Of a DNA stretch of 64,000 bases, positions 49,418 through 61,029 are shown piece after piece; position 1 is the first letter of the stretch, and each line of letters begins with the position of its first letter. Below the pieces are notes generated by a model. It was given only the letters and a program-made list of their open reading frames with translations, did not search any database and was not told where the DNA came from. Location: NCBI RefSeq assembly GCF_008831285.2, contig NC_045147.1:10783427-10847426 (forward strand), in the 5' to 3' direction. The position numbers were made by a program, and so were the translations under genes. Source of the DNA: Nymphaea colorata. Lineage: Eukaryota; Streptophyta; Magnoliopsida; Nymphaeales; Nymphaeaceae.

Positions 49418-49741
49418 GGCAATGAACTGACTGAGGATTAGTTTGACAATGAACCAACTGAATAACAGTTTGACAATGAACCGATTGAGGAACAGTTTGG
49501 CAATGAACCAACTGACTAACAGTCTAACAATGAACCGACTGAAGAACAGTTTGACAATGAACCAACTGAGTAACAGTCTGGCAATGAACCGGCTAGGGAA
49601 CAGTTTGGCAATGAACCAACTGAGTAACAATCTGGCAATGAACCGACTGAGGAATAGTTTGACAATGAACCAACTGAGTAACAGTTTGACAATGAACCAA
49701 CTGAGGAACAGTTTGGTAATGAATCAACTGAGTAAAGATTC
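49418..49741 (+). repeat. 27-bp minisatellite, 12 units, in element F
   Basis: Units of 27 bp (type TGACAATGAACCAACTGAGT plus AACAGTT) follow each other with no length change for 12 copies. Versions with CCAACTG and CCGACTG largely alternate, giving a 54-bp higher-order period. Further degenerate copies lie at about 49755-49775 and 49955-50005. Because 27 is divisible by three, an open frame with a nine-residue repeat (T-M-N-Q/R-L-x-N-S-L) spans the array, and the opposite strand is periodic too. Confidence 0.92.
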
Positions 49742-50873
49742 GTCTCAGGATCAGTCTGGTAATAAACCGACTGGATTGATTTATGGATCGGTTAGGGAAA
49801 TAACCAACTGAGTCCAAATCCTTCTATTCTTCAGACATTGATAATAGTCATGAAAGTCAAGAGCATTATGGTTATATTTGAACCATTGTTGTATGCACAA
49901 AAGCTGACTATTAATTTGATGATCAAGTTTGATCGATTGAATATTCTAATAAGCAGTCAGATAATGAACCGAGTAAGAATCAGTTTGGTAGTGAACCGAC
50001 GGAAGCTTATAAGTGATCTCAATGATCATCTTGTGGAATATTTGAATGGAGATATTTGAATTTTTGATGCATGAATTTGTTGGCGGAGCTATGTATTGAC
50101 CTTGATGAGTTAAATGAAATTTCTTTCATAAGAGAGTACATTGATGAAAACTATACAAAATGAAAAGTGCTTGTATGATAGACTATGAGTTAATTACTCA
50201 TTCTATTAAATAGTCATAATGTAGATTAGGCATTGCTAATCAAGTTGATGACTATGTAAATATTTGATAAGTGGATGCACACTTGTATATGCCATTTGTT
50301 ATGTAGGGAAGCTAATATTGTTTTGTCATTTGGTAATATATTGCACAAATGCTTTGGAACTCCTGTTGTTAAAGGAGTTGAGTAATTGTGAAAAACAATA
50401 AAAGGAAAATATACCATGTGCTTTTAATGTATATTAGTTTGTGTGCTTGACTTGATACAAGCTCTTAATTTGGCTTGTCAATATACATTAAGAAAGTCCA
50501 GGTTGGCCATGTTGGTAGTTAAATAGTTTTATATCTATGAAACAAAAGATATATTCACATGATTGCAAGCATTATTATCAAGAGTATTCTTGATGTTTTA
50601 TTTATATAAAAATTGTGGACCACATGAGACTAAGTTTTAACATATTACGATGGAAATACTTGTGTATGAAGAAAACATCGTAACTAATGTGAAATATATT
50701 GACTACTTGAAAGGTTGCGATAGAAAACCGTTGAAAGGAAAACTTTGCTACAATTCTTGAATGAAAATTCAAGTTACGATGAACAAACCAGTTATGAAAA
50801 ACCTTGGAATTAAAGATTAAGGAAACCCATAAATTGTGAAAGCAATCTGACTGACTCATGGCCAAGTGGGAGA

Positions 50874-51228
50874 TGTTGGATAGTGGCCCTGAGCTCTATC
50901 TCTACATCTTGTAACTGCAAGAGTGCCCACTTGCTGTTACAAGATTAAATAAGAAAACTGCCCATTAATTGAGAAAATTAATCTCTTTGGTCGCAACCGT
51001 CCATTGCTGGGCATTGGGAAAACCTAGGAGGCGGTCTATAAAAGTTCATCTTATCCTTTGCTTAGGGTTAATCATAAGATTAGCCAAATCTGCGCCTCCT
51101 AGAAGCAAACCCCAAAATATGCAATTCTTCTTCTTTTTCAGCTGCTGACGCTGCCGCCACGACGTTGAGCGACTTGCTGAGACGACGATCAAACCCTCAA
51201 GAGTCTTCCGCAGGTTTATTGACTAACA
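50874..51228 (+). repeat. 3' LTR of element F
   Basis: The repeat starts TGTTGGATAGTGG directly after the purine tract and ends ACTAACA. It is 355 bp long and is the complete version of the LTR. Confidence 0.9.
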
Positions 51229-52110
51229 GTCAGAAGCAAGAGGCTGGCTCCAGGAAGAAGTGTGCATGCAATTGCCGTTGAGGTTCAGCTGACAGGGGGA
51301 GGAGCTCGTATGTCAACTAAGCAAATCCATATATGGCCTCAAACAGTCATCATGTAGCTGGTTTGCCAAACTATCTGATTTCCTCATCAGTTTGGGTTTC
51401 ATGAAGTCCAAAGTCGACTATTCTTTGTTGTCCAAGACCACCACTATTTTCAGTTGTATATGTTGATAACATCATAATTATAGGAGATGACTTAAAAGGC
51501 ATAACACGTCTCGGAAAGCTCATCAACAACAAGTTTCAATTAAAGGACCTTGGAAAGCTCAAATATTTCATAGAAATTGAACTAACTAAAACTAAGAATC
51601 TTACTCTCCCAAAGAAAGTTTGCCCCTAAAATTCTATAGGACGCAGGCTACGAAGGTGCAAGATCAAGCCGTTTCCCAATTGAACTGAATTTGACGCACG
51701 ACAATGAAAAACAAAGAGGTCTTCAAAGAACCAACTACATACCGAACAATAGTTGGAAAGCTCATATACTTGACCATTAACCAACCGAACAATAGTTGGA
51801 AAGCTCATATACTTGACTATTACACGGTCTAGCATCATTCACTCGGTCAATATCTTAAGCCAATTCATGAACCATGCAAGAATTCTCCATCTAAATGCCA
51901 TGTTCAGACTTCTCAAATGCATGAAAGACACTATATCTCATGGCATCGTATTGTCTTCAGAAAGCAAGGTCAAGATAGTTTTTGTGATTCAGATTGGGCA
52001 TCTTGCTCGATGACAAAAACTTCAGGGCCCAAACACACCCTCATATGTATGATGAAGGCCCAGACATACAACCTCTACCAGATTGTTGTCATCGTGTCTT
52101 GATCATTATT
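51229..52110 (+). pseudogene. Pol fragment of copia element E, right part
   Basis: Reverse transcriptase resumes after F, with SKSIYGLKQSSCSWF and VVYVDNIIIIGDD. The second catalytic aspartate of YVDD is changed to asparagine. FQLKDLGKLKYFIEIE follows. The thumb and connection carry a 43-bp-spaced direct duplication (ACCGAACAATAGTTGG at 51741 and 51784). RNase H begins near 51975 (CDSDWASC) and breaks off near 52100. Confidence 0.8.
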
Positions 52111-52442
52111 TAAAGCTCGTTCAATTCTGATAATTTATCTTGAGCACAGGACCATCTGCCTGTTCAGAGACTTGACCATTTCTAATGGAAAAAAAAAAAA
52201 TCAAAAACAAAGTTTTGATTCATTTCAGAAGGAGACTCTCACATCCTCCACTGGAGGCGTACTTACCAGCCCATATAAATTGCTTTATTTATTTTATAGC
52301 CCCTTTAGTTTTAAAATTCAAAATATTAGTATTTCTGGTTTTCCCACTGTTCATGACAGACAGCCATAAATGAATGGTAGCAAACGAACCATCTCTCTCT
52401 CCCTCTCGTGTAGTTAGGCAGAAAGCCCGGCTCAGTCTGAGT

Positions 52443-52708
52443 CAGTGGTGGAGACAGCGTGGGGCTGGCGTGGGCGCTTGCCCACGCCAGCCCAAGATTT
52501 CTCCATTGGATTTCTTTTTCCAGCTGCAATTGTCATCAATCATTTTTAAAATAAATGCACTCCACCCGAAGAGGGATTCCCTCTATTATCTTTTAAATTA
52601 TATGTTTTAAGTTCGAACCCATTTCAGAACTCATACTCGGTGATGAGAATTGCTTCCATACGAATGGATTCATTGCTTGTAACCTACTAAGTCAGGATAA
52701 TTATTCAC

Positions 52709-52790
<82 letters not shown>

Positions 52791-53279
52791 GCTGCATTAA
52801 TCCAGTGTGCAGTCACATGGGATCCTGGATCAGGATTGCCATGTTTCTTAGGGGGTGTTTAGTATCTATAACATATTGTTCTTGTTTCATGATTCTATAC
52901 CAAAATTTAGAGAGTAGATTTATGAAACATTATGTTATAGGGTTTATAAATCTGCCTCAATTTTTTAAACAACTTCACTGAATAGCAGCAATATAAATTT
53001 GCCCCAAAGATTGAAGCAAATTCGTAAAATAATAAAACTAATGTACCATGAATCTACCATAATTTTTTAAGGAGGTTCATCATGTTCAAATAATCGAGTT
53101 GAGTTTGAGTTTGAGTTGGAGATCAAAGCTTCGTCAAATATCCCTCAATGTTTGTTTATTTTTACATTAGTATCTTCAAATATTTGCTTTGTTCTATATG
53201 TAAGTGCCCCTTTGTATGTGAAAATCTATGAATGGGTGCCCCCTCCAGAAAACTTTTCTGGCTCCGCCACTGGCCACTG
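52443..53279. mobile_element. hAT-type nonautonomous element with perfect TSD
   Basis: The perfect 8-bp duplication GTCTGAGT (52435-52442 and 53280-53287) brackets inverted ends CAGTGGTGGAGAC and GGCTCCGCCACTG. The right end carries an extra GCCACTG copy between the terminal inverted repeat and the duplication. The interior (837 bp) has no transposase and includes a long (TA)n tract. Confidence 0.85.
52711..52788. repeat. (TA)n microsatellite
   Basis: An uninterrupted TA run of about 39 units lies inside the hAT-type element. Confidence 0.97.
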
Positions 53280-53287
53280 GTCTGAGT

Positions 53288-56200
53288 TGCATCACTAATT
53301 AATTTGAAACTCAACTCGTATGGAGGACCATAAACTCATGACATCTGTTCCGATGTAACAGATCCTTTAACTAATGAAGCCTATTAAAAAAATGAACGTA
53401 ATACATAGTAGTGGACTTGTTCAACAAAGTTGACAACCGCGCGTTATTAATGGTTAGTTCATGCAGATTCATCGTCATCAGCCACTCGTATTTAAATTAG
53501 TTTTTTTCCAAGCAAGCAGGTAGCTCCTTGTGACGTCGTTTTGCTCACCGACTCATGGTCAATATATTGATGTATAAGTCAATAGGAGCTGAGCCAACTC
53601 GGGTGAACTCGGGCTGGACTCGTTCGAGTTCAGGTCATCTCGACTTGTTTAAACTCCACTCTGCTTGTGTTGTCCTTGTTAATTTGGTAATAATTAGGAT
53701 CATGTTGGTAAATTTTGACGAATTTCTATGTCATTTTGTGATTTTTACATCGATTTAAAAAAAAAAAAGTAAACATAAAAGAGGCGAGGTGCAGAAGCTA
53801 GGCTTGCTCGTTTGGACATCCCTAAGCGAAACATTAGGAACTGACTAAACCAAACTCAACTCTCAAACTGGCACCACGTTTTCACAAGTTTTGCCAGGTA
53901 AAAAAAATGACTCTAGTTTGGTTGATGAAAAGCCCACAAGGTATATATGTTTGTTTTCAGAAATTAAATAATCTTGGATCATTAACGCAAATTTTGGTAT
54001 GGATAGACATACAACAGCTATGTCGGGCGAGCAAAAGAATTAATCCCACCGCTCAAGCTAGAGATAAAGTCCCTCCTTGCCCTTGCCCACAAGGTCTAAA
54101 GATGTGTTGGTACCAAGCACCGAGATGAGTTGGAGCACAAGTTACAGAAACTCAACTCGATTAAACTCAAGTAGGCTAATGGACAATTAGGGGAGTTCAA
54201 TGAGTCAAACAAACTCAACACATATGGCTGGACTTGAGTCCCATGTGGCCCTTATAAAGCTGGTTCCGAGTTCATTGGACTCGACTATTATTTAGCTTCT
54301 TATCGAGCTCAAGTCAAGCTAAAGTGTTATGTATCCCCAGCTGAAGCTTGAACTCGCATGCTGAAGTACAGTTAGATTTCAATTCACGAGCTTAAGTAAG
54401 CCAACCGTTGACATAGTCTATGGCCTTAAGTTCAACTTGACCTTCTAAGCCAAGTTGAGGCGAACAATATGTGAGTCAAGCCAAGCTTGAGCTGGCCAAA
54501 TTCGAGTATAAATCAAGCCAAGCTTGGGCTGCGTTAGCGTGGGCTTGACAAGCTCAAGCTCCACTCGGCTTGTGTATGATCCAACTCGAATGAGGGTTTT
54601 CACATAATCTTGAAGCTCGGTTGTGCAGATTAATATGAAGAGTGATTCGGGTCAGACTGGTCGGGTGGCGTTTATATAGTCAAAACAATCCAACCATACC
54701 CTAAGGCACCAATTATCAAATGGAAAAAAGAGACGGTTGGCTTCGGCCATCTCTCTTTAGCACGCGCAAATCCAAGTTCAGTCTCATTAATAGATCCAAT
54801 TCCAGTAACACTTTCGTCAGATCTAGTCGCGGAAAAATGGTGTGCCGTTACAAGCACCCGGGCAAGTTTGACTTGAATATCTACTAAATTTCTTTAACGT
54901 AAATACATTAACAGCTCCCCCTCTTGCTTTTATACTAAAATAGTTAGTCGAATTGATAAGAACTATGAAACTCCAGTCGCCAGATCTATTCTTGTGAATA
55001 CTATTTTTCAGGCCTGTAAACCGTAAATGCACGACACTCTAGTTGCTACATTTTACATAACACAGGTCCCAAAGGAGCTATGGACTCTAAAAGCAGGAGA
55101 AAATGGCTCAAGGTCTTGGCCTTTTCTAAGTATCTCAACTTTCCTTCTCTCTCCCTAAGAATTGTTCAGCATCAAAATCCAACATGTCATAGAGAATTAA
55201 TTACACTGTTAATGACGAATGAGGGGTTGAACTTATGGATGCATTGATAAATTTTACGAATCATTCTTTTATGCTTTTTCTGTGTGGTGTAGATTAGCAT
55301 GTTGTGCCTGGTCAATCAGTTATTAATTAACGTCCTTCAACAATTCCATAAGTTTTGACGGAACGAGCGAACAATTAGAAAAGGTAACTCGTTTTTAGAT
55401 AACTTCCAGAATAGTGCTTCAAAAAATAGCATGCTTTCAAAAACGTTTTACCATTAGAAATCTAACTTTCTCCTCTTGGACATTAGAGCTCAATTATCGA
55501 AATAGCTCAACTTTACCAGCCGGCTAGGATTACATACCAAAAGTAATAACTTTACTGTTCCCATATAAAGGGCGAAGTGAGGATTTTTTTTTTGGTAAAA
55601 AAAATTAAAGGAAATTGTGCCATTTCTCACAGGACCTAAATATATGTAAACTTTTATAAAGCTGGCTTTTCGTTGCACCTGAATTGGTCAATTAATGAAT
55701 ACCCCAACTTCACCATTCGTACGTAGAGACAAAGGAAGCATGAAATGAAAAACGCTAAAATGGCAGAATTATTTTGGAAATATGCTAATATTCAACCGTT
55801 TTCACCAAAATAATCCCCACCGTCAGCATAAAAAGACAGGTCACTTCCCAAAAACAGGACCATTCAAACATTGTAATGACCAACACAGCTCATCCATTTG
55901 ATAGCAATATAAAAAATTGTGCTTTGGGTGGTATCTGGTTACGGCTTGCACCATGCACACAGCAAGAAGGTCAAGTGTATTTTTGGCCGCCTGAGCCTAC
56001 TTTTAAGGATTCGTGATATGCACAAGAGCCTATACATGTATTTGTTCAAAAACCTTTGCATATAATCAGTTCGAAGAAACTTCTTACAAAGATACTAAAA
56101 AGTGGTCAAAAAAGTTAAAATTCATCAATACCATAGTAACATAACATATAGTAACGTATTCTCCAATCCAGAAGTTCTCGCAAAGATCCATCCGCAGGGA

Positions 56201-56340
56201 AAGCTTCGTTCCTTGAATCTTTTACACATTTTCGCTTTCAATTTACTAAGAACTTTACATACCCAAAATCGTAGGCGGTGCATGTTTCGGTGCTTAAAAC
56301 TACGACTTTAATTTGAGAAGACCTTGTCCATCTGTAGTGA
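53288..56340. other. Intergenic DNA left of Prx-5
   Basis: 53340-53560 matches 63140-63425. 54110-54670 belongs to the GAGCTCAAGT-rich family of 22640-23410. 54690-54880 matches 23880-24130. 55280-55510 matches 59130-59450 and 7310-7620. These relics resemble the 3' flank of a minus-strand peroxidase, although the gene that follows (Prx-5) is on the plus strand. No gene is supported. Confidence 0.6.
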
Positions 56341-56353
56341 CTCTGCATGGAAC

Positions 56354-56514
56354 CATTGACCTTCATCTTCAACTGTGGCAAGTAGACCTCTCCCAGATGC
56401 CTCTGCCACTTTCTCGCAGTCACGACTCATTCAATGAAAAGAGCATTGCCCACACTAGGAAAAATGCCTTCCACATTCCATCCTTCAAACGTACAGCTTG
56501 TCCCTCTATAAATA
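56354..56514 (+). promoter_or_regulatory. Conserved promoter of Prx-5
   Basis: TATAAATA lies at 56507-56514, about 130 bp before the start codon. Upstream, CATTGACCTTCATCTTCAAC (56354) and CACATTCCATCCTTCAAAC (56472-56490) are shared with the Prx-6 promoter (reverse strand, about 61199-61218 and 61104-61122). Their strict conservation amid diverged sequence suggests transcription factor sites. Confidence 0.65.
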
Positions 56515-56642
56515 GCCACCACATTCGCCCCCATAAGAGGCACACAACACGTCAGTTCGTATCAACACGTTTGCTCGTATCCATTAATCTGCCAGTCCTT
56601 GCTACTCACCAAGCCTTTGTCATAGTATTTCTTCCGTAGACT

Positions 56643-57792
56643 ATGGCTACGCTTCAGCACTTCAGCCATGAACATCCTCCTTTGCATCGGATCGTTGCAC
56701 TTATTTTCTGCATGTTCATAGGAATTGCTTCTGCTCATGGAAGCTCGCTGAGCGTCGGATACTACAATTGCAGCTGCCCATCAGCAGAGGCAGTGGTGCA
56801 GAGGACAGTAGCGAAGGCCGTTGCCCGCAATCCAGGAATGGCTGCTGGATTGATCCGGATGCATTTCCACGACTGCTTTGTTAGGGTACTCAAGAGCTCC
56901 TCCTGAATATTTCTTCTCTTCCTCCTTGCTTGTTTAAATATATACCATTAGACACGAATCGCAGCAAGCTAGCTGGTTGGCTGGTGATTTAACAAGTGGA
57001 GATTATGGTGAAAAATGACAGGGTTGTGATGCTTCTGTGCTCCTCGACTCGACTCCTGGGAACAAGGCTGAGAAGGAGTCGTTTGTCAACAACCCCAGCC
57101 TTCGCGGGTTCGAGATCATTGATGAGGCCAAAGCCATCTTGGAATCAGAATGCCCTCAACTGGTGTCCTGCGCCGACATTCTCGCCTTTGCTGCCCGGGA
57201 TGCCGTCCACCTGGCCGGCGGTTTCTACTACTCTCTACCTGCCGGCCGGCATGACGGCCGTGTCTCTAGGGAGTCCGACGTGCTTATGAACCTGCCGTCT
57301 CCACGCTTTAACGTGGCCCAACTGGAAGCAAATTTTGCTGCCAAAGGGCTTTCTCTCGCAGACATGGTCACCCTGTCTGGTGCGCACACCTTGGGAGTGT
57401 CCCATTGCACGTCATTTTCTAATCGCCTCTATGACTTCAACAAGTCGGGTGCTGCTGATCCGACCATGGACCCCAAGTATGTGCAATACCTGAGGACAAA
57501 GTGTCCGGAACCACTGTCGTCTACCCAGGATCCAACGGTACCATTGGACCCTGTGACACCAAATAGGCTGGACAACAACTACTACCTGAACCTCAAGTGC
57601 CACCGTGGGCTGCTCACATCGGACCAAGCACTGACAGAAAGGGCAGACACCGCCAGAATGGTGAACCAAAACGTGATGCACGGATCAATGTGGGCTGAAA
57701 AGTTCTCGGCAGCAATGGTGAGGATGGGCTCGATAGAGGTGTTGACAGGGTCCAAGGGAGAGATCAGGAGGTCTTGTAGGGTTGTTAACTGA
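56643..57792 (+). CDS. Class III peroxidase (Prx-5), two exons
   Basis: This is a secretory haem peroxidase and the only one of the six on the plus strand. Exon 1 is 56643-56885 and exon 2 is 57022-57792. The 136-bp intron (donor AGG|GTACTC, acceptor TGACAG|GGTTGT) is phase 0 after HFHDCFVR. The protein has 337 residues. A signal peptide ends near SAHG (residues 28-33). Distal Arg72 and His76, NLP near 172-173 and proximal His203 in SGAHTLG are present, with the eight canonical cysteines. Two extra cysteines, Cys43 (NCSC) and Cys274 (LKCHRG), occur only in this copy. Its closest relative is Prx-6, with which it shares intron sequence, promoter blocks and the GNKAEK loop. Confidence 0.96.
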
Positions 57793-58406
57793 GAGCTCGT
57801 TCGATAACAGGGCATCCGGTCTACCATCGTATTGTTTTCTTGGTCATGTCAATGTCAATCGTGTTCTACGGAACACCCTGTCCCCTTCGTCGGGCCTGTT
57901 CGTTTCTTTTCTGTTATGTTTGTTCCATCTTCTCCATCCAGTGTTTGTTTCTTGTAGTCTACCGTTTCATTATAAGAATATCAAACAAAGTGTTTGAATA
58001 GTCGACACGAAGAACAGATAACAGTGTTTTCTTATTAGGTCATGAACTTGACAATTTGTCCAATCTTTCTATGACTCGGTATAGCCTGGGGGACCTTGTC
58101 CAGGTACTATGCTTGTGGTTAGTCGGAAAGAAAAAATAATTTTCATACAACAAGCTTTGCCGACAGAAACAATGTAAAGAATTAATATCTTCTCCAAATT
58201 AATCATCAATATTATTTCTCCACTCATTAAGTTCTTAATGACCAATTTCGATATCCGATAAAAGAGGAAAGTAAAGTCAGCTTTGGCCGTCGCAGGTGCG
58301 TCGACAGATGAGTTTAATATTGTATGCCTTATAATCCATCCATTTCTTTAATTTACATGCACAAAACACATAAACAACACAGACACACTCTCTCTCTTGC
58401 CTGAGG
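57793..58406. other. 3' flank of Prx-5
   Basis: The first 200 bp after the stop probably hold the 3' UTR (GT- and TTTCTT-rich, with TTATAAGAATATC near 57970). No other gene is seen. About 58100-58330 resembles 61260-61400 beyond Prx-6. Confidence 0.4.
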
Positions 58407-58414
58407 GGTGTAAC

Positions 58415-58601
58415 CAGCGGCGGAGCCTGGGGAGGCTCGCATGGGCCCTCCCTCACCTCAATCTTTTCTTTTTTAAAAAAAATTTACATATAAAATTTTA
58501 GAAAATTTTACTTATCATATATAAAAATTTTGAAAAATCATATTTTGGACCAGAAATCTTAATTCAACCCTTATCAAGAAAAAATTCTGGCTCCACCCCT
58601 G
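58415..58601. mobile_element. hAT-type miniature element (187 bp)
   Basis: Inverted ends CAGCGGCGGAGCC and GGCTCCACCCCTG are bracketed by GGTGTAAC (58407-58414) and AGTGTAAC (58602-58609), an 8-bp target duplication with one change. The AT-rich interior is noncoding. The copy at 11082-11277 is a relative. Confidence 0.85.
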
Positions 58602-58609
58602 AGTGTAAC

Positions 58610-59772
58610 ATAGTTAGTTGAGTCGGTGGATCGATAAATGTCCAGTTTCCAATTTTACTACCTTGGGCATTAGTCTTTTCGAATGTAACCCGTTGACGGG
58701 CATACTGCACCCTAACCAAATCTCAAAGCAACCCTAGACGGTGGTGCATGGGCTAAGGTCAAGGGGTTTCAGACTTTCCAGGGTATTTCAACTTTCTCTA
58801 AATCGATCAGCATCAGAATCCAACATCCTATAGAGAATTAACGAGATGGTGAATAAGGAATATCGGATGGTTCTCTAAACCAAGTCGAAATTGACTATTT
58901 TATAATATTCCTGAGTCGTAAAGTTTCCTCGAATTGTATAATCTCGTTAATTATGGAGTTAATCTATTTTTTACGTGGCTCTGAATCAAGCAAGAAAAGA
59001 AAATCAAATTAACCAAATACTCAGTAACTGGAAGCTCTCCTCGAAGATATTGGCGTTTAATCTAGCAAGAAGCGTGCATGAAAACATAGAAAAATTTTGC
59101 ATCTTGCTTTTCTGGTTTTTCCCTGTGGTGTTGATTAATACGTTGTTTCCATTCATTATAGAAGGCAGTCCATCTCCTAGCAGTGTGGCATGGAAATATA
59201 CCAAATGAAGAGGTTTGAACTAAATTATCGTGCTTGGTCAATCAATTATTTATTAACAACCTTATCCAAGCCTAAGTTTTGACGGAACAAATCAACAAAA
59301 ATTAGCTCATTTTTATGTAATTTCCACAATAGTGCTTCACTGATTGGCATACATCCAGAAAAGCTTTCCGATTAGAAATCCAATTTTCTCCTTTTGGACA
59401 TTAGAACTCAATTATCATTCAACAGCAAATATCGAAGTAACTCAGACTACCAACCGACTAGGATCCGATAACAAAAAAAAAAAAACTTTACAGTTTTAAT
59501 ATAGGCAGGGATGTCAAGGGATCCAAATCAAATTATATTCAAACATTCATATATTCAGATTCAAATACAAAAAAAAAAAAACCATATTTGAATCTGAATC
59601 TGAAATCTGATTTCTCAAACCAAAATCTATATTCTTTATTGAATAACTACAACGAATGGAAGTTGGGCCACACGAACAGTTGAATTGACATGTCCGGCCA
59701 CCGTATAACAACTATAAACAATTAAACCAATTGAATGAATAAATGAACCACCAAGGACCTGTTTTTACGGCC
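58610..59772. other. 3' flank of Prx-6
   Basis: The flank repeats the layout of 54880-55700, and 59130-59450 also matches 7310-7620. About 59515-59640 is an AATCTGAATC-rich dispersed repeat. No gene is supported; the 60-77 codon frames at 58975-59208 lie on both strands of repeat DNA. Confidence 0.55.
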
Positions 59773-60930
59773 TTAATTAACAACCATACAAGACTTCCTG
59801 ATCTCCCCTTCATATCCAGTCAACACGTCTATCGAGCCCATCCGCACCATCGCTGCAGAGAACTTGTGAGCCCACATTGAACCTTGGTTCACGTTTTGGT
59901 TCACCATCCTGGCCGTGTCTGCCCTTTCTGTCAGTGCTTGGTCCGATGTGAGCAGCCCTCGCTGGTACTTGAGGTTCACGTAATACTTGTTGTCCAGCCT
60001 ATTTGGTGTCACTGGGTCCAAAGCCACCGTTGGATCCTGGGTCGACGACTCCGGATCCGGGCACTTTGTCCTCAGGTAGCGCACATACTTAGAGTCCATG
60101 GATGGGTCGGCAGCACCGGTCGAGTTGCTGAAGCCATAAAGCCGATCGGAAAACGATGAGCAGTGAGACACACCCAAGGTGTGTGCACCAGATAGAGTGA
60201 CCATGTCTTCAAGAGAAAGCCCCTTGGCTGCAAACTTCTCTTCCAGTTCGTCCACATTAGAGGTTGGTGAGGGCAGGTTATCGAGCACCTCAGACTCCTT
60301 AGATACACGTCCGTCACGCCGTCCGGCAGGTACAGAGTAGTAGAAACCGCCGGTCATGTGGACGGCATCCCGAGCAGCAAAGGCAAGAACGTCGGCGCAG
60401 GACACCAGTTGAGGGCATTCTGATTCCAACACGGCTTTGGCCTCATCAATGATCTCGAACCCGCGGAGGCTGGGGTTGTTTGCAAGCGAATCTTTCTCAG
60501 CCTTGTTCCCAGTAGTCGAGTCGAGGAGAACAGAACCATCGCAACCCTGTCATTTTTTAGGAATAATCTTCATTTGTTATAAATCACCAGCCAAGCAGCT
60601 CGCTAGCTGCGATTCGTATCAAAAGGTATACACAAAGAAGCAATTCAAAGAAGCTAGGAGGAAGAGAAGTACCCTAACAAAGCAGTCGTGGAAATGCATC
60701 CGGATCAATCCAGCAGCCATTCCTGGATTGCGGGCAACGGCCTTCGCTACTGTCCTCTGCACCACTGCCTCTGCTGATGGGCAGCTGTGCCTGTAGTAGC
60801 CCACGCTCAGTGAGCTACCATGATCGGCATCGACGCCAGCAATTATTCCTATGAGCAGGCAGAAAATGAGTGCAAAGCCTCGAAGCAGAGGGAAATGCTT
60901 ATTATGGCCGAAGTGCTGGAACGCAGCCAT
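59773..60930 (-). CDS. Class III peroxidase (Prx-6), two exons
   Basis: This is a secretory haem peroxidase. Exon 1 is 60673-60930 and exon 2 is 59773-60546. The 126-bp intron (donor AGG|GTACTT, acceptor TGACAG|GGTTGC) is phase 0 after HFHDCFVR. Exon 2 contains no in-frame ATG near its start, so simple ORF finding misses its first 38 codons. The protein has 343 residues: a long hydrophobic signal peptide to about DADHG, distal Arg77 and His81, NLP near 176-177, proximal His208 in SGAHTLG and eight cysteines. The usual GCDAS after the intron is GCDGS. One sequon (NST) lies near residue 223. It is the partner of Prx-5 in a convergent pair. Confidence 0.96.
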
Positions 60931-61029
60931 ATTGTCTACGGAAGAAATGGTATATTTAAGAACGACTGATTGGTATGTCGGATCTGAGTTGAGGATTTGT
61001 GTGTTTCAAATGGGGGCGTGTGTGGTGGG

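Larger units (their letters stand above)
45514..51228 (+). mobile_element. Gene-less LTR element F, nested in E
   Basis: LTRs at 45514-45804 and 50874-51228 are flanked by GTCGG (45509-45513) and GTCAG (51229-51233), a near-perfect 5-bp duplication. The primer site TGGTATCAGAGC (45806-45817) and the purine tract AAGTGGGAGA (50864-50873) are intact. The roughly 5 kb between them contains no recognisable gag or pol. It is therefore a large nonautonomous retrotransposon (LARD type) that depends on proteins of a copia-like helper, as its signals suggest. Confidence 0.88.

Noticed and set aside
49418-49741. Regular direct repeats suggesting a CRISPR array
   Set aside because: There are no unique spacers between the units, the repeats are contiguous and the genome is a plant nuclear one.
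49443-49811. 122-codon frame with a nine-residue repeat
   Set aside because: A 27-bp minisatellite keeps any frame periodic, and the opposite strand gives a similar repeat peptide. It is kept as a repeat and as a finding, not as a gene.
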